Assembly: GCA_963281255.1 (NCBI GenBank)
Contig: OY725501.1
Coordinates: 3,821,674 to 3,885,673, forward strand
DNA from: Aphrocallistes beatrix
Lineage: Eukaryota > Porifera > Hexactinellida > Sceptrulophora > Aphrocallistidae
Length of the DNA: 64,000 bases
Direction of reading: 5' to 3'
Shown: in pieces, positions 29,777-41,700 of the stretch
Numbering within the stretch: the stretch's first letter is position 1
How the letters are laid out: the number at the start of each line of letters is the position of its first letter
Made by a program: the position numbers and the translations under genes
Notes under the pieces: model-generated
What the model was told of the DNA's origin: nothing
Database searches by the model: none
The model's input: the letters and a program-made list of their open reading frames with translations, nothing else

Positions 29777-32700
29777 ATGGCGCAGAGCGATTTCTCACCG
29801 AAAAAACCAGACGGACAAGAGCACGACAATATCGCGTCGGGTCGGGACGACCGCTCAAACCGGTCCAGCGGTTCAATAATTCCGACGAAACTTTACGTGA
29901 AACGAATCCCGGAGACGGTCACCTCTGAGGAACTCCACGACTTGTTCTCGCAATTCGGAAGCGTAACCGAGTGCGCCATTATTCGCAGTTACGCCTTCAT
30001 CGTGCGTTGTAGCTCAGTAGAACCTCGTTAATGCGAACAGATACCAATCCTCTACGGAGGAATGCATGTTTCACTTCGGTTAATACGAATTCCGGATAAT
30101 ACGAGCAAATTTCGACCATCCATGGTGTTCGTATTAACGAGTTTCTACTACGTAATTAGATTATGTAGAGCAGATAACTGAATGGTTCTATCCAATCAGA
30201 TTGAAGTGTTCTAGTATTAATTTAGGTTATAAATTTGGTTATAAATTTTAGTTAAAAACGATTTTTTTCGATTCGTATAGCGAAGGGGTTAAACCTCATT
30301 TTTGAAAACAATATCCCCCGCAACGAGACAGCGAGAAGGAATTTGATCCTCTCACTCAAATACAATAGTGTGACCTCGTATACTTATTTCCTCACCTTGA
30401 AAATACGTTTCATAAATCACATAAATCGTATTTTAATGATAGAAAACCGACAGGAATTTATTCCTGCCCGAAACAACCAATTCACGGCCGTAGTCACCAG
30501 GTGTGAAGTGGTTGAAACCAGTCCGATCCTACAAAATGGTCCCTTTTGAGGCTAAATTGGTCAAAAGTGGTCAGATTGAAATTCATGACATATAATACAT
30601 ACTCGGGGATACCGATAATTCGGTACATTTCCAAACTCTCAAACTGAAACTGGAGGAACTTTCGTCCCTGAAATTTTCGATCCCTGAAATGCCCCTTTCG
30701 CGCTTACTGATTTCTCAATCAAAATGCCTCATTTTCACCCCTTTTTTTCTAGCATACTCCACTCCAAAAGCCTCACTTTCCGTTCCTTACATATTAGTGC
30801 CCGTTTATTTCAGTTTCTTATGAGACAAAAATTCCGGGGACGAAAAGAAAGTATTTTGAAAATAGAAGCCTTTTCTATAAAGTTTCTGTTTACTCCATAC
30901 TGAATAGTAATGTACCGAATTGTCGGTATCCCCATACTCTATAGTCTGTGATTAGATTGGTGGACATACTTCACACTTCTATTCTAAACATAGTACATCT
31001 GTAAGATAGTGAATAGAAGTGTTTTTTAGGATTCATCAGTGATGAATTAGGTTTAGTTAAATATAGAATTTATCATGATACTATAAATACACATAATTAG
31101 TTATTTTTAAACATTAAAATTTTAATTTCATCATTGGTATAGCATTTCTCCACGCCAGAAGAAGCAACGAGAGCAGTCAATGAACTCAACGGATTCAGGT
31201 TCATGGGAATTATCCTAGAGATTGAGGTGAGGATAGGTATTTATTTTGTACTTCTAAGTTGACTAATTCATGAATTATCAATGAATTACTCAAAATTTGA
31301 ATTAAAATAATGAAAAAAATATTTGATATTTCGCTTTTTAGAGGTATATAACATGAGCAACTTTTTAACCACTTTTGGGCATAGAATCTGCACTAATGTT
31401 TGAGATTTTGAATAATTCATAATTCTTCATCATCTTTCAATGAATTAGTCAAGTAAGGTACTGTTGCGTGATATCTTGAGATCCTAGTATTAAGTCACCA
31501 TGGATGATTTCGTACCGTGATATCTTGAGATCGTAATATTTTGAGATATTGTAGCATTCTGAGATTTTGTTTGGCTTACTCAAATGGCCTTGTGGTTCAA
31601 TCGGTTTAATTGTGGCACATGACAAAATTTGATGGCACGCGACACAATTTACTATGGTAAAACCCCATATGGACCATGGATCAATTATATTTTAATAATT
31701 TATGGTCCATATGGGGTTTTACCGTAGTAAATTGTGTCGCGTGCCATCAAATTTTGTCATGTGCCACAATTCAGTGCCACAATGAAACCGATTGAACCAC
31801 AAGGCCATTTGAGTGAGCCAAACAAAATCTCAGAATGCTACGATATCTCAAAATATTACGATCTCAAGTATCACGCAACAGTACTACTTCTATTTATAGT
31901 ATACCGTCATATTTGTTTGTTTATCCGAAGTTTGTATTGCATTTAATGTTTGTTTATTTACTACCATGGATTAAACTTTTTGGATTTCCTATTCATGTTG
32001 GTCACACTTAATCCCAATCCATGGTGTTCTATTCAAGTTCACGGGGACGCAGCATTTGTCCGAATTTCTAAATTGTCATTTGTCCGAATCGTAATTTTAG
32101 ATTTTTTTAGAATGAATGGGAGATTGAAAGTCAAATTTTGGAAACGATATGCATATATATCAAAAAAGTGTGAAAGGGGGATTTTCAAGTTCGAAATATT
32201 GTCCAATTGAGTGTAAAATCGGCATTTAATTTCAAATGACAGTTGACGCAATTTGGACAAATGCATGCGCCTCCAGTTCACAATCCATGGTATCTAATGG
32301 GTATAGTCGTACATGTCTTCTAATTTGATACACATGAATCTATTTATAGCACTCCAAATCTCAGTCTAAAGGTCGCAGGCTGAGTAACCGCAGAGATATT
32401 TATAGAATGGAGGAGAACAGAGGGGGGATGGGGATGGGGATGGGAATGGGGAGGAGAGAGAGGGACAGATCCCCTGCCTACACAGGCGCCTACCGAGCAG
32501 ATCCGTATTCTCCAGAAGCAGGTACCTCAACTTGTTCTTGATAGGCCTTGAACCCTGCTAGAGCAAATTGAAAAAGTACAGTTCTAAAAAATTGAAAATT
32601 CTGAAAAACTCGGATAATTGAATGAGGGCATCCCTAATTTCCTGGACGGGACGGATCCATCCCGAAAATCTAGGTACCTAATTTCCGGGACGGGGCGAGT

Positions 32701-33833
32701 CAAGATGCCTAATCTCCGGGACGGGACAGAAAAGGTACCTAATTTCCGGGACGGGACGGGTTAAGATGCCTAATTTCCGGGACGGGATGCCGTCCCGTCC
32801 CAGAAATTAGGCATGCCCTTGAATGATTGAATTGTATAGGCTTTTGACTGAATTCAGAATTTTTACTGATTTGGAGTTCAACTTTGAAATAAAGGGATAT
32901 GACCTCCATCCTATCTAATTAGGAAACCCTGAATTCGATAGACTTTTGAATGAATTCAGATTATTGGCTGAATAGATTCTTAATTTACAGATTTAGAATT
33001 CTAGAGGTGTGAATTGCATTCGTGTATTCTTCAGGTTACGGCGGAGGCTATGAATACGGACAGGGAGGATACGGGGGGTACTCGGAAGGGTACGGGGGGT
33101 ACATGGGACACCCCTACAGGTCCCCTGCTCCGAGAAGAGGTGGATTCGGCCCCTCTGGTCCCAGATACCCTCCACCACATCCAGGCCCTCCTCCTCCTCC
33201 TCAGCAATACAGGTACGCACCAGGGATGATACAGTCGAAACTGGTTTTTCTTACTATTTCTTTACATGTCAAACAGTAAGAGAAAACCGATGGGAATTAA
33301 TATAGATTTGGAATTTTTACAAAAGAAATTCTGAAATAGTTTGGAAAAACCGATAAGAACGGAAAAACCGGTTTCGACTACTTCCTTTTGATTGGTTCGA
33401 TTTGTTATATCTGAATTCCGAATTGGGAATTCTTTTATTTAATTTCAAAATATGAATCGTTTAAGACAGCAGTTTTCAACCTTTTTGACTGTGGACTCCC
33501 TAAATTTTTTTCTATATTCTGTGGACCCCCTTCTTAACCATAACACAAAATTTCGAATCTTGTGGACCCCCTGATATCTTCTGTGGACCACTAAGGGGTC
33601 CATTGACCCCAGGTTGGGAACCACTGGTTTAATATTTGAAGATAAGTGCACAGTATTCTCGATTCATTCTTAGTTTAGTAAGCGAATCTTCTGATGTTAG
33701 TGTAATTCCTAACCTCCTTTCTTATCTCCATAGCAACTACCCCCCTCACTCTCCTACTGGATACCAGACCTACGGACCTCCCAGGCCGAGACCTCCCCCC
33801 CCGCCTCCCACCGGATATTACCCGCCCAGTTAG
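29777..33833 (+). CDS. Single-RRM RNA-binding protein, Gly/Tyr- and Pro-rich tail (5 exons)
   Basis: Exons by GT/AG and frame: 29777-30001, 31143-31226, 32350-32521, 33035-33212, 33734-33833. The phases 0,0,1,2 join without a stop. The N-terminal 35 residues are polar. The RRM spans exons 1 and 2: RNP2-like KLYVKRIP, then L-F-S-Q-F-G-x-V-x-E-C, RNP1-like SYAFIHF, and A-V-N-E-L-N-G-x-x-x-x-G-x-x-L-E-I-E. This form (E-C-x-I-x-x-x-Y-A-F-I-H-F) is nearest to RBM4/RBM14/lark-type RRMs. Exon 3 is Arg/Ser- and Met/Gly-rich. Exon 4 is GYGGG-type low complexity and then proline runs. Exon 5 gives PPRPRPPPPPP and the stop at 33831-33833. A nuclear RNA-processing role is expected. The low-complexity tail suggests condensate behaviour, by inference. 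Exon ends are my splice calls. Confidence 0.85.
30015..30150. mobile_element. MITE in intron 1 of the RRM gene
   Basis: The ends CAGTAGAACCTCGTTAATGCG and TATTAACGAGTTTCTACT are near complements. The internal 'cggttaatacgaattccggataatacgag' repeats the terminal motif. It has the same general design as 23363-23499. The right terminal bases have drifted. Confidence 0.65.
30483..30590 (-). mobile_element. Fragment related to the element at 43959-44120
   Basis: Bases such as 'acggccgtagtcaccaggtg' followed by 'gaagtggttgaaaccag' match the reverse of the right part of 43959-44120. One end only. Confidence 0.5.
30600..30937. mobile_element. MITE with GGGGATACCGATAATTCGG termini, intron 1 of the RRM gene
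   Basis: The left GGGGATACCGATAATTCGGT is inverted at the right (ACCGAATTGTCGGTATCCCC). The interior (30660-30840) resembles 63010-63165 in an intron of the lectin/Ig gene ('actccaaaagcctca', 'ccgttccttacat'). Non-coding. Confidence 0.65.
31461..31881. mobile_element. 421-bp fold-back element with TA flanks, intron 2 of the RRM gene
   Basis: The two halves are reverse complements over about 190 bases around an AT-rich centre near 31690. Termini are CTGTTGCGTGATATCTTGAG and its near complement. TA stands at 31459-31460 and 31882-31883. The left half has one extra near-tandem copy of 'gtgatatcttgagat'. It would form a long hairpin in the pre-mRNA. Confidence 0.75.
32626..32818. mobile_element. 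hAT-like element with internal tandem copies of its terminus, intron 3 of the RRM gene
   Basis: Termini GGGCATCCCTAATTTC and GAAATTAGGCATGCCC. The identical 8-bp word TTGAATGA flanks it (32618-32625 and 32819-32826). Inside, 'cctaattTCcGGGACGGGac' recurs four to five times at 25-40 base spacing. Confidence 0.85.
33232..33380. mobile_element. Tc1/mariner (pogo-like) MITE, intron 4 of the RRM gene
   Basis: TA-CAGTCGAAACTGGTTTTTC at left and GAAAAACCGGTTTCGACT at right, with internal 'gaaaaaccgat' words repeating the terminus. Similar termini bound 36955-37980. Confidence 0.7.
33467..33626. mobile_element. hAT-like non-autonomous element, intron 4 of the RRM gene
   Basis: Ends CAGCAGTTTTCAACCT and GGTTGGGAACCACTG. 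The flanking 8-mers GTTTAAGA and GTTTAATA differ by one base. The same family lies reversed at 40660-40793. Confidence 0.85.
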
Positions 33834-34020
33834 TTCCAGTTCCATTTAGAGTAGGACTATCAGCTCAAGATCTAAGAACCTAACTTCTTACTTTTCCTCG
33901 AGATAGTGTTAATGTATTCTTCTACTTTCCTATGCAACTTAGTTATACTGTTTCATAGCTTGATTAAACTAATCTTAAAGTATTGATATTACTCTTCAAC
34001 TTAAGGTAGGATAAGGTAAA

Positions 34021-34432
34021 CGGAATTTTCGTCGACGGATTTTTTGTCGATGGAATTTTCGTCGACGGATGTTTCTTCGCTGATATTTTAGAATGGAATT
34101 ACAAACTGTTGGGAAAACATGAATTTGTTCTAAAGCTGAATATAATTTATAGGATAGTGAGAGTAGGCATTTTGGAGAGTATTTTGTATAAGAGCAAAGA
34201 GAAAGTGGGCATTTTGAGTTTGAAATAATATAAAATGGCACGCGAGTGTGGTATTTTTTTATTTCGGTAATTGTCATTTATTATTTGTTAGAATGAATGG
34301 GAGAATGAAAGTGAGGATTCAATAATTTTATTCAAAGAATTAGCGACGAAAAATCCGTCGACGAAAATTCCATCGACGAAAATTCCATCGACGAAAATTC
34401 CATCGACGAAAATTCCATCGACGAAAATTCCG
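34021..34432. mobile_element. Inverted-repeat element with 17-bp tandem CATCGACGAAAATTC units
   Basis: The left end CGGAATTTTCGTCGACGGAT recurs inverted at the right. The right end carries four to five direct copies of 'catcgacgaaaattc', and the left carries two to three in reverse. No transposase seen. It lies just 3' of the RRM gene. Confidence 0.65.
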
Positions 34433-34439
34433 GGATTCA

Positions 34440-35020
34440 GATGATAAGACGAAGAATTTACTGTTAACTAATACATTGATACAACATACATACAAAATAT
34501 TGGCATACAATTAAAGTACAAATTATGGCAGATTGAATACACAGAGGTTGAGCTTAGTTACTCATATATATATTCAAAGATAGTCAAACAAGAGTATAAT
34601 ATTATGAGGAGTTCTGGATCTGACAAAGTTCTTCGCGAATTAGGACACCCGACCCAACATCTGGCATTAACCGTAAGACAACAACAACACAAAATCAACA
34701 CAAGCAATGTACGTACTGTAATCAATTTCATCTTTATTAGTTTTCTTCTCAGTCAGAAACTAAATTATCTAAAACAATGCATGGAGTCAGCCATAATATA
34801 CATACAGTACGTACCACATTCTAACATATCGAATATCATGTTATGAATTGATAGTGGAATGTTCTAATACTTAAGATGTATCAACGCGAACTCGCCTTGC
34901 ACACTTTACTAGGATTGAGCTAAGAGACTTGTTTCTAGAGTGTCATGTTGATAGACATACAAATATAGTATCCTTACAATTAAAACTCGATTAATGTATA
35001 TACGTATATATATATATCTT
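34440..35020 (-). pseudogene. Fragments of an LRR-gene duplicate (5' end and flank)
   Basis: 34604-34915 matches 36553-36877, which is the signal-peptide region and 5' flank of the LRR gene ('acccaacatctggcattaaccgtaa', 'aatatcatgt', 'acttaagatgtatcaac', 'actcgccttgcacactttact'). 34455-34600 matches 35090-35225, the 3' flank of that gene. The leucine-rich body is absent, so the duplicate has collapsed. A Helitron-like 5' terminus (TCCTTACAATTAAAACTCG, preceded by A) starts at 34971. Confidence 0.7.
34971..35014 (+). mobile_element. Helitron-like 5' terminus fragment
   Basis: The reading TCCTTACAATTAAAACTCG plus ATTAATG nearly equals the 5' end of the element at 61690 and also follows an A. 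No 3' hairpin was seen downstream, and the match ends in an AT repeat. Confidence 0.45.
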
Positions 35021-35234
35021 CGCGTCACAATTCAGCTAGCTAATCTTATAGTATTGATTTACTGTTAAACTTAAGGTAATGGTAATACGGATAATTGGAC
35101 TTAACTAATACATTGATACAACATCATACAAAACAATTAAAGTACAAATTATGACACATTGAATACACGAGGAGATGAGCTTAGTTACATATACAAATAT
35201 TCATAGTCAGACAAGATAATATCTGAGTTGTAAC

Positions 35235-36679
35235 TCAGATAGGTTGAGATGGACAGTTACAGGTTGAAGTCGGGCATACTGGACAAGTTGAATTGGCACC
35301 GTATTCCCATTGAGTTAGCTGATCATAGCTAACACACTTATTGAGAGGTGTGGCGAATAAGTAATTCTCTTCCTCACAGACACACGTGTAGCTGTCTAGT
35401 GTGTCCTGACAACAGCTACCAGTAGGACAACTATTAGAGCGGTCAAAGCATTGATAAGACAACTCTTGTGTGCAGTTAACGTAGATATATGGATCTGTTG
35501 CTCGTTTACCAGAATGTTGAGGAGGTGTTGAACAACGGGAACTTTCTAAATTCAGACTTACTAGCGACATCCATTGTAGACTACAATCACAGTGTAATGG
35601 TAAATTAATGAGGTAGATTTGATTCAGATTAGGCAAATTTTCAAATATTCTGCTGGAAAGATGAATAATATGATTATTAGTATGTAAGCTAATAATTGTT
35701 AGAGATTTTAATCCTTTGAAAGTAGTAGCGTTTAATTCTCTTAATTGGTTTATTCCTAAATCTAGATAATTTAATCTATCCAATCCTTTGAAACAATTGT
35801 TTTCCAATCTTGATATTTTATTATTACTCAATTCAAGTCCTGTTAAGTACTATAACGTGAAAATGTGTTACTCTGTATGGAAGTTAGTAGATTATTCCAG
35901 AATGACAGATATTTCAATTTATAAATTGATGGAGTCTTGTTAAGAAATGAAATATCAGATAATTCAGAGAACCGATAGTGTAGTACATTCAACCTAACGA
36001 GAGGAGAGAACGTTGTTGCTGGGTTAGGAATGTGAGATCGGCCTACGTATAGAAAAGTGAGAGCAGTGAGACCTGAGAATGTTTGGTCTGTTAAGTTCAT
36101 AAACTGATTAGGAATCAAATATAAAGATTTGAGTTGTGACAAATCACTCACGCGACCTTTTCCAACTTTATTTTCATCAACCCCTCGAAAAGCGAAAGAC
36201 TGAATATTGAGATAAGTTAAAAGTCGATTTGAATAAGAAAAGTGAGGAAAGTAGTGAAACTGCACTGCCCGCAGAAATAAATTTGTTAGGTTAGGAAATA
36301 AATGAAAGAAATCAGGACGAATATAAACGTATCCAGATCTTATTTGTAATCGTGTGACCCAAAAATTGTATGAAGATGCACCCAACTTCAATTTATCCCC
36401 AATTCCATTACGAATATCAATCACCAGGACTTGAGTACTCAATTTAACCGAAATAGTAACATAGTTAAATTCAGAAATATTCTGACCTGTTAGATCTGAG
36501 TTAGAAATAGACTTACTACAAGAAGAAGAATTTCCATCGTCTTTCAGGAAACATTCTGGTTCTGACAAACCTATTTGTGACTCAGGACACTCAACCCAAC
36601 ATCTGGCATTAACCGTAACACAACAACAACAATAACACAATAACAATACAAACAGTGTACTCTCTGTAATCATTTTCAT
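35235..36679 (-). pseudogene. Secreted leucine-rich-repeat protein with Cys-rich C-terminus; one-base frameshift
   Basis: The first frame (36679-35843) begins with a signal peptide (charged start, L/C/V-rich core, ending VNARC). It continues through a Cys-containing N-cap and several leucine-rich repeats (L-x-x-L-x-L/I with N at the motif position, as in LTNLFLRAVQF and LKSLYLIPNQF). The second frame (35831-35235) carries three more LRRs, an LRRCT cap (L-P-L-H-C-D-C-x-L-Q-W) and a Cys-rich EGF-like stretch (CPTGSCCQDTLDSYTCVCEE). They join across 35843-35850, where one T (A on the + strand) appears to be missing inside a repeat. The flanks are in register on both sides. This may be a sequencing error, a null allele or true loss. 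No TM segment is visible, so a secreted recognition-type protein is expected if functional. Confidence 0.8.
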
Positions 36680-36954
36680 TTTTTAGTTTTCTTCTTAGTT
36701 CTCTTCATAAACTATATATACTTGTATAATCTCAGATAGTGCATGGATGTCAACCATAAAACGCATACCACATCCTAACATGTCGAATATCATGTGAATT
36801 GAAAGTGGAATAAAAGTGTTAAGATACTTAAGATGTATCAACAAACTCGCCTTGCACACTTTACTATAATATAGGCTGTCGAACACTGTGTTTACATCAG
36901 GCGCCAAATAAAATCAATGAATTTATAGGCTCCCGAAAATATCAGATATAGATA

Positions 36955-37980
36955 CAGTCGAAATCGGGTTTTTTGTCCCTTTTTTAGTCGTTAAGTCTGT
37001 CTTTATTTTCTATTAACTGTTTTGGTCCTTTTTCAATGAAGAAAACTCCAACAATTTGTTCGTCCAAACCTATCAAGCAATTTCGTTTGTCCTTTGAGAA
37101 GCATGCTATCGTGATGAAATGCATGCTCCCCGTTTCTTCGAGTCCATCCACTCTACAGCTTGGGGAGGATTATGGCGTAGAAAGCAGGCCACTTCGTATA
37201 TACTTAAACACAAGGACAAAGTGATTGCCGCGTATGAGAAAGGAAGCACAACAAAGCGAAAGACACTGAAGGGACCACAAAAGTATCAGGAGATTGAAAT
37301 CCCTTTAGGTTTGGAACTCTCCGGGCTGATGTTTTTAAGATTTAGAAATGGGAGCTGATCAAGAAGTTCTGGAAATTTGGGACCAGGAACCGGTTGGCGA
37401 GTCTTGTTTTGTGGATATCGAACAATTTATGGACAACTTTCAGGACCAGGCGATGGAAGAAGTTACAAAACCCACCAGTGGAGAATCCAGCGATAGCGAT
37501 TGTGAGGATATGATATGTGGATATGAGGATAAGGCAGTTGAAGTCAACAGAGGATTGTCTTCGGTGGATACAGCTTATAGGACACAGATTTATCAATTTT
37601 ACCGGAAACATACCTCCAGCGCTCATTGAGGTTGAACATGGAATCAGGTCACTTCCACAAAAGAAGGGCGACATACGAGACTATATACAACAAAACTAAC
37701 AATTTTATCTTTGTAGTACGTACTTAGCGGTTTAAGAATAGAAGAACACTTACCCTGTTCAATTTTTACCCAATTATTGCAACCGTCAGATTTTTTGTCT
37801 ATGTATCAATTTTTTTGATCGTTCTAAGGTGTAAAAATAGAAGAATACTTATCCTGTTCAATTTGTACCCAATTTTGCAACCATCAGATTTTTTGCCTAT
37901 GTATCAGATTTTTTTGTCTATCGGGTTATTTTGTCGTTTTGGCAGTGCAATCAAATTGACAAATAACCCGAATTCGACTG
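36955..37980 (+). mobile_element. Pogo/Tigger-like DNA transposon, internally decayed, TA flanks
   Basis: Termini CAGTCGAAATCGGGTTTTTTG and ACAAATAACCCGAATTCGACTG, with TA on both sides. Shared-design termini occur in the short MITEs of this window. Within are short frames: 37119-37358 with a Lys-rich stretch (LKHKDKVIAAYEKGSTTKRK) that resembles the DNA-binding region of Tigger-type transposases, and 37348-37629, an acidic segment as at their C-termini. The catalytic DDE core is missing. The superfamily call rests on termini and TA. The coding resemblance is weak. Confidence 0.65.
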
Positions 37981-38009
37981 TATCAAGAATTGAATGCATG
38001 GGAAGATGC

Positions 38010-38384
38010 GTATACATAATAGGATTGAGCTAATAGACTTGTTTCTAATTATCAATTGATAGACATACAAATATAGAATTCCTAATAAAACGATGTTATC
38101 TTCTCGTCACAATTCAGCTAGTTTAGGCTGGACAGTTGAGGTCGGACATTTGAGACAAGTTGAAAAGTTAGGAGTGTTGGTAGAACTGTATTGACAGTGA
38201 TCTAGCTGACCATAGCTAATACACTTATTGATTGGTTTAACGAAGTGATAATTCTCACAGACACACGTAGCTGTCAGATCACTGACATGATCGTTCTTAA
38301 CTTTTTTTTCATTAGTAATCCCTCGAATGCCAAAATCCTCAATGTGCAAATAAGTTAGGAACTCGTTAGATTCTGATAAGTGAG
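38010..38384 (-). pseudogene. LRR-gene duplicate with the central repeats deleted
   Basis: The minus frame 38384-38107 joins a piece like residues about 155-180 of the LRR protein (FLTYLHIEDFGIRGI) straight to its Cys-rich end (CVCENYHFVKPINKCISY, CPTST). 38010-38106 matches 34910-35045. The 5' side is cut by the transposable element that begins at 38385. Confidence 0.75.
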
Positions 38385-38601
38385 GGACATACCCAATTTA
38401 CGGAATGGGACGGAACAGAACGGAACCATTCCGCGAAATCTGAGTACCTAATTTACGGAACTTGACGGAACGGTTCCGGAATTTTAAATGCCTCATTTAC
38501 GGAATATTCTGTAAATTAGGCATTTATGATATCCCGAATGGAATATTCCGTAAAATAGGCATTTAAAATTCCCGTTCAAGTTCCGTAAATTAGGTATGTC
38601 C
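38385..38601. mobile_element. Inverted-repeat element, GGACATACC termini
   Basis: GGACATACCCAATTTACGG at left and CCGTAAATTAGGTATGTCC at right. The inside has direct and inverted copies of 'cctaatttacggaa..ggaac'. It belongs to the same family as 39147-39403. Confidence 0.75.
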
Positions 38602-38729
38602 ATTCTCACGACAACCCTAAATATACAATTAAAATTTCTGATTTTAGTATTCATAGTTCGAAATACACTTTATTCTATTTTTAATTAAGAATTGTATATA
38701 ATTAGCTTCCAACTTTTATTTATTTATTT

Positions 38730-41700
38730 ATGAAGACAAAGTTGCGAATATGCATCATCCCTCTACTAATCACATTCCTCATATTTGCTCTGTTGTTATG
38801 GAACAGCACTCCCACCATACCTAAAAATAGAACAACGAAATACTTTAAATCTTTTCGGAAACCAGAAAACCGGATAAATTCTATTCTGGACCGGCATCAG
38901 GTTTTAGAATTGGATCAGACAGCAGCTCTTGATAATTATATTCGCATGTTGATACCCAATGAAGTGGATGGGGATTTCACACCTAATTCAGAATACATTG
39001 ACCACCCAGTCAAAGCTCAGGAATGTGATATGATCAGCTGTTTCAACTTCACACGCTGTCTCAGTGGATTTAGTGTGTATGTGTATGAGTCTCCTCTCAA
39101 CATCAAGACGTCTCCTCTCTACCAGAAAATACTCCACGTAAGAAAACATACCTAATTTACGGAACGGAACGGAACCATTCCAGATATTTTAAATGCCTAA
39201 TTTACGGAACGGAACGGAACCATTCCAGATATTTTAAATGCCTAATTTACGGAACGGAACGGAACCATTCCAGATATTTTAAATGCCTAATTTACGGAAT
39301 GTTACTTAAATTAGGTATTTATAATATCCGGAATGTGATATTCCGTAAAATAGGCAATTAAAATTCTGGAACCGTTCCATCGAATTCCGTAAATTAGGTA
39401 TGTCCAACGTGAGTTCCTATAACCAAGGACGGATGTAGTTACATACATGTCCCGTTTTTGGTGGGACGTCCCGCGTCTTTTACTCTTCTATTGAGCTAAT
39501 TTTGACGAGTGTTATGTTTTTACATGAAATGTCTCCATTATGTCCCGCTTTTTTATTCCATGTATCAGTGATCAACAAAATCAAAATTTGGTGACTTTCT
39601 TAAACCCCCGGATGGCTTGTTTTTTTCTATTTATAGTACGCGACACATTCCAGGGGCAACGGAGTTAACCACCATTTTCTCTTTCTGGGCTGCCCAGCCA
39701 CCTAATTCTTAATAGTTAATATAAATAGACCAATACTTGATAGAATTTGGTGGCTTAGTTAGTCACCATACAAAGGAACTTATCGCTACATTGTTGTGGT
39801 TATCGCCACCAGATTTCTCGAGTATTGCTATGCATGAGACTTTTCTATTGCGTCCCGTCATTTCCCGCGAAATTCAACGCTGCGTCCCGCTTTTATCATG
39901 GCTCAAGTTGGCATGTATGTTACCCTCTATTCTGGGATTATTTAATAATTCTGAAATTCTGTTTCAGGTCATCAGATCTTCTCCCTATCTGACCGCAGAC
40001 CCTCACACTGCCTGTGTGCTAGTGCCACCTTACGACACTCTGGACAGAGATGTCCTATCAGCTGATTACGAGACGCGTCTGAAAGATATTCTCACAACTC
40101 TCCCCTACTGGAATTCAGGAGTGAACCATCTCATCTTCAATTTCTTCTCTGGCACCTCTCCTTCCTACTCACACAGTCTCAGCAGTCTAAACCTGGACTT
40201 AGGGAAAGCCATTCTGGTCAAAGCTTCGCTCTCTGCTTATTACTACCGAAGAGATTTCGATATTTCATCTCCTCTCATTCCAAAAGATTTCTCTCTCACT
40301 CATCCTAACACAGGTAATATTAGATAATGATCCTTAAATGCTCAGTTAGCTTTGAATGAGACTATATATTGATCGGAAAATATGTAGAATTTTGATGGAA
40401 TTTCAATACTAATTAATACAAATTCCAGATTTCCGATCAAAGTTCTACATATTTTCTGATCAAACTATACAGTCTCGTTTTGAATTAGAGAATTCTACAT
40501 ACAATTATACGAATTTACTATCCTGTGACGTTATTCCAGATAACTTCCCTCCCTTAAATCTTGTTCTGTCCAAATTCACTATATACGTATTCCATACTTG
40601 CCAACCAGCTGGACATGGGTATTTTAGCGGGACATAGTATATTTGCATATTTCCTATACCAGTGGTTACCAACCTGGGGTCCATGGACCCCTTAGTGGTC
40701 CACAACAGATGATATCAGGGGTCCACAAGATTAAAAATTTTGTGTTACGGTTAATAGGAGGGGGTCCACAGCCCAAAAGGTTGAAAACTGCTGTCGTATA
40801 CAAAAAGCGGGGCAATTCCGCTTTTTGGAACGTTTTCGCGGGACATTACTTTCAACATGTGTCGGAAAAAGCGTGACATCCCGCCAAAAACTGGACAGTT
40901 TACAAGTATGGAATTCTCAACGAACTTGGATTGCAAGTTTCAAATCTATTTATATCTCATTATTCTATTTCTATACCAAGATGGAATATATAAATTCACA
41001 ATTATTTCCTGTGTTTAGAGGTTTCAGAGAATCTGTTTACAGTCCGCGGCAAGTACAAACTGACCTTCAAAGGGAAGCGGTACCTCTGGGGTACCGGATC
41101 CCTGGTCCGTAACGCCTTATTCAACATTGACAATGGTGATGACGTCATTCTCCTAACAACGTGTGTGCACGGAAGGTATTGGTTCAAGATGCAGGACAAT
41201 CGATGTGAGGCAGATAACATGCGTTATGACGAGTTCGAGTATAGCGAGTTGATGCTGAATAGTTCTTTCTGTCTCGTCCCGAGAGGAAGAAGGCTGGGCT
41301 CTTTCAGGTTTTTAGAGAGTTTAGAGACCGCATGCGTTCCTGTGTCCCTTTCCAATGGGTTCATTCTCCCGTTCAGTGAGGTAATAGACTGGAGACTGGC
41401 AGGCTTCTCGATGGATGAAAGGCATCTCATGCAGGTTTGTGGAAACCAGTTTTTCTTACGCCGGGGTTTCTTACTATTTCAGAGAATAATTAGTGTGTGA
41501 AATATTCTAAATCTTTATTAATTTATATTGACTTTTTCTTACTGTTTGAATATGTAAAAGAATGATAAGAACAAAAGGTTTCGACTGTATTTAATAATTC
41601 TAAATTCAGGCCGAAGTATTTCCTAAACTTTGAGATCCACTCTGGTTTGTAGTGAGGATTATCATGAGAATTGGCAATGTTTGTCTCCTCACTTCATTCC

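Noticed and set aside
39151-39300. CRISPR-like tandem array
   Set aside because: The 45-base units are contiguous, without variable spacers, and lie inside an inverted-repeat element in an animal intron.
39737-39967. Upstream extension of EXT1 exon 2 reading to an ATG at 39737
   Set aside because: The reading before the splice acceptor at 39966-39967 does not match exostosins and overlaps repeat DNA. The splice from exon 1 restores the family sequence.
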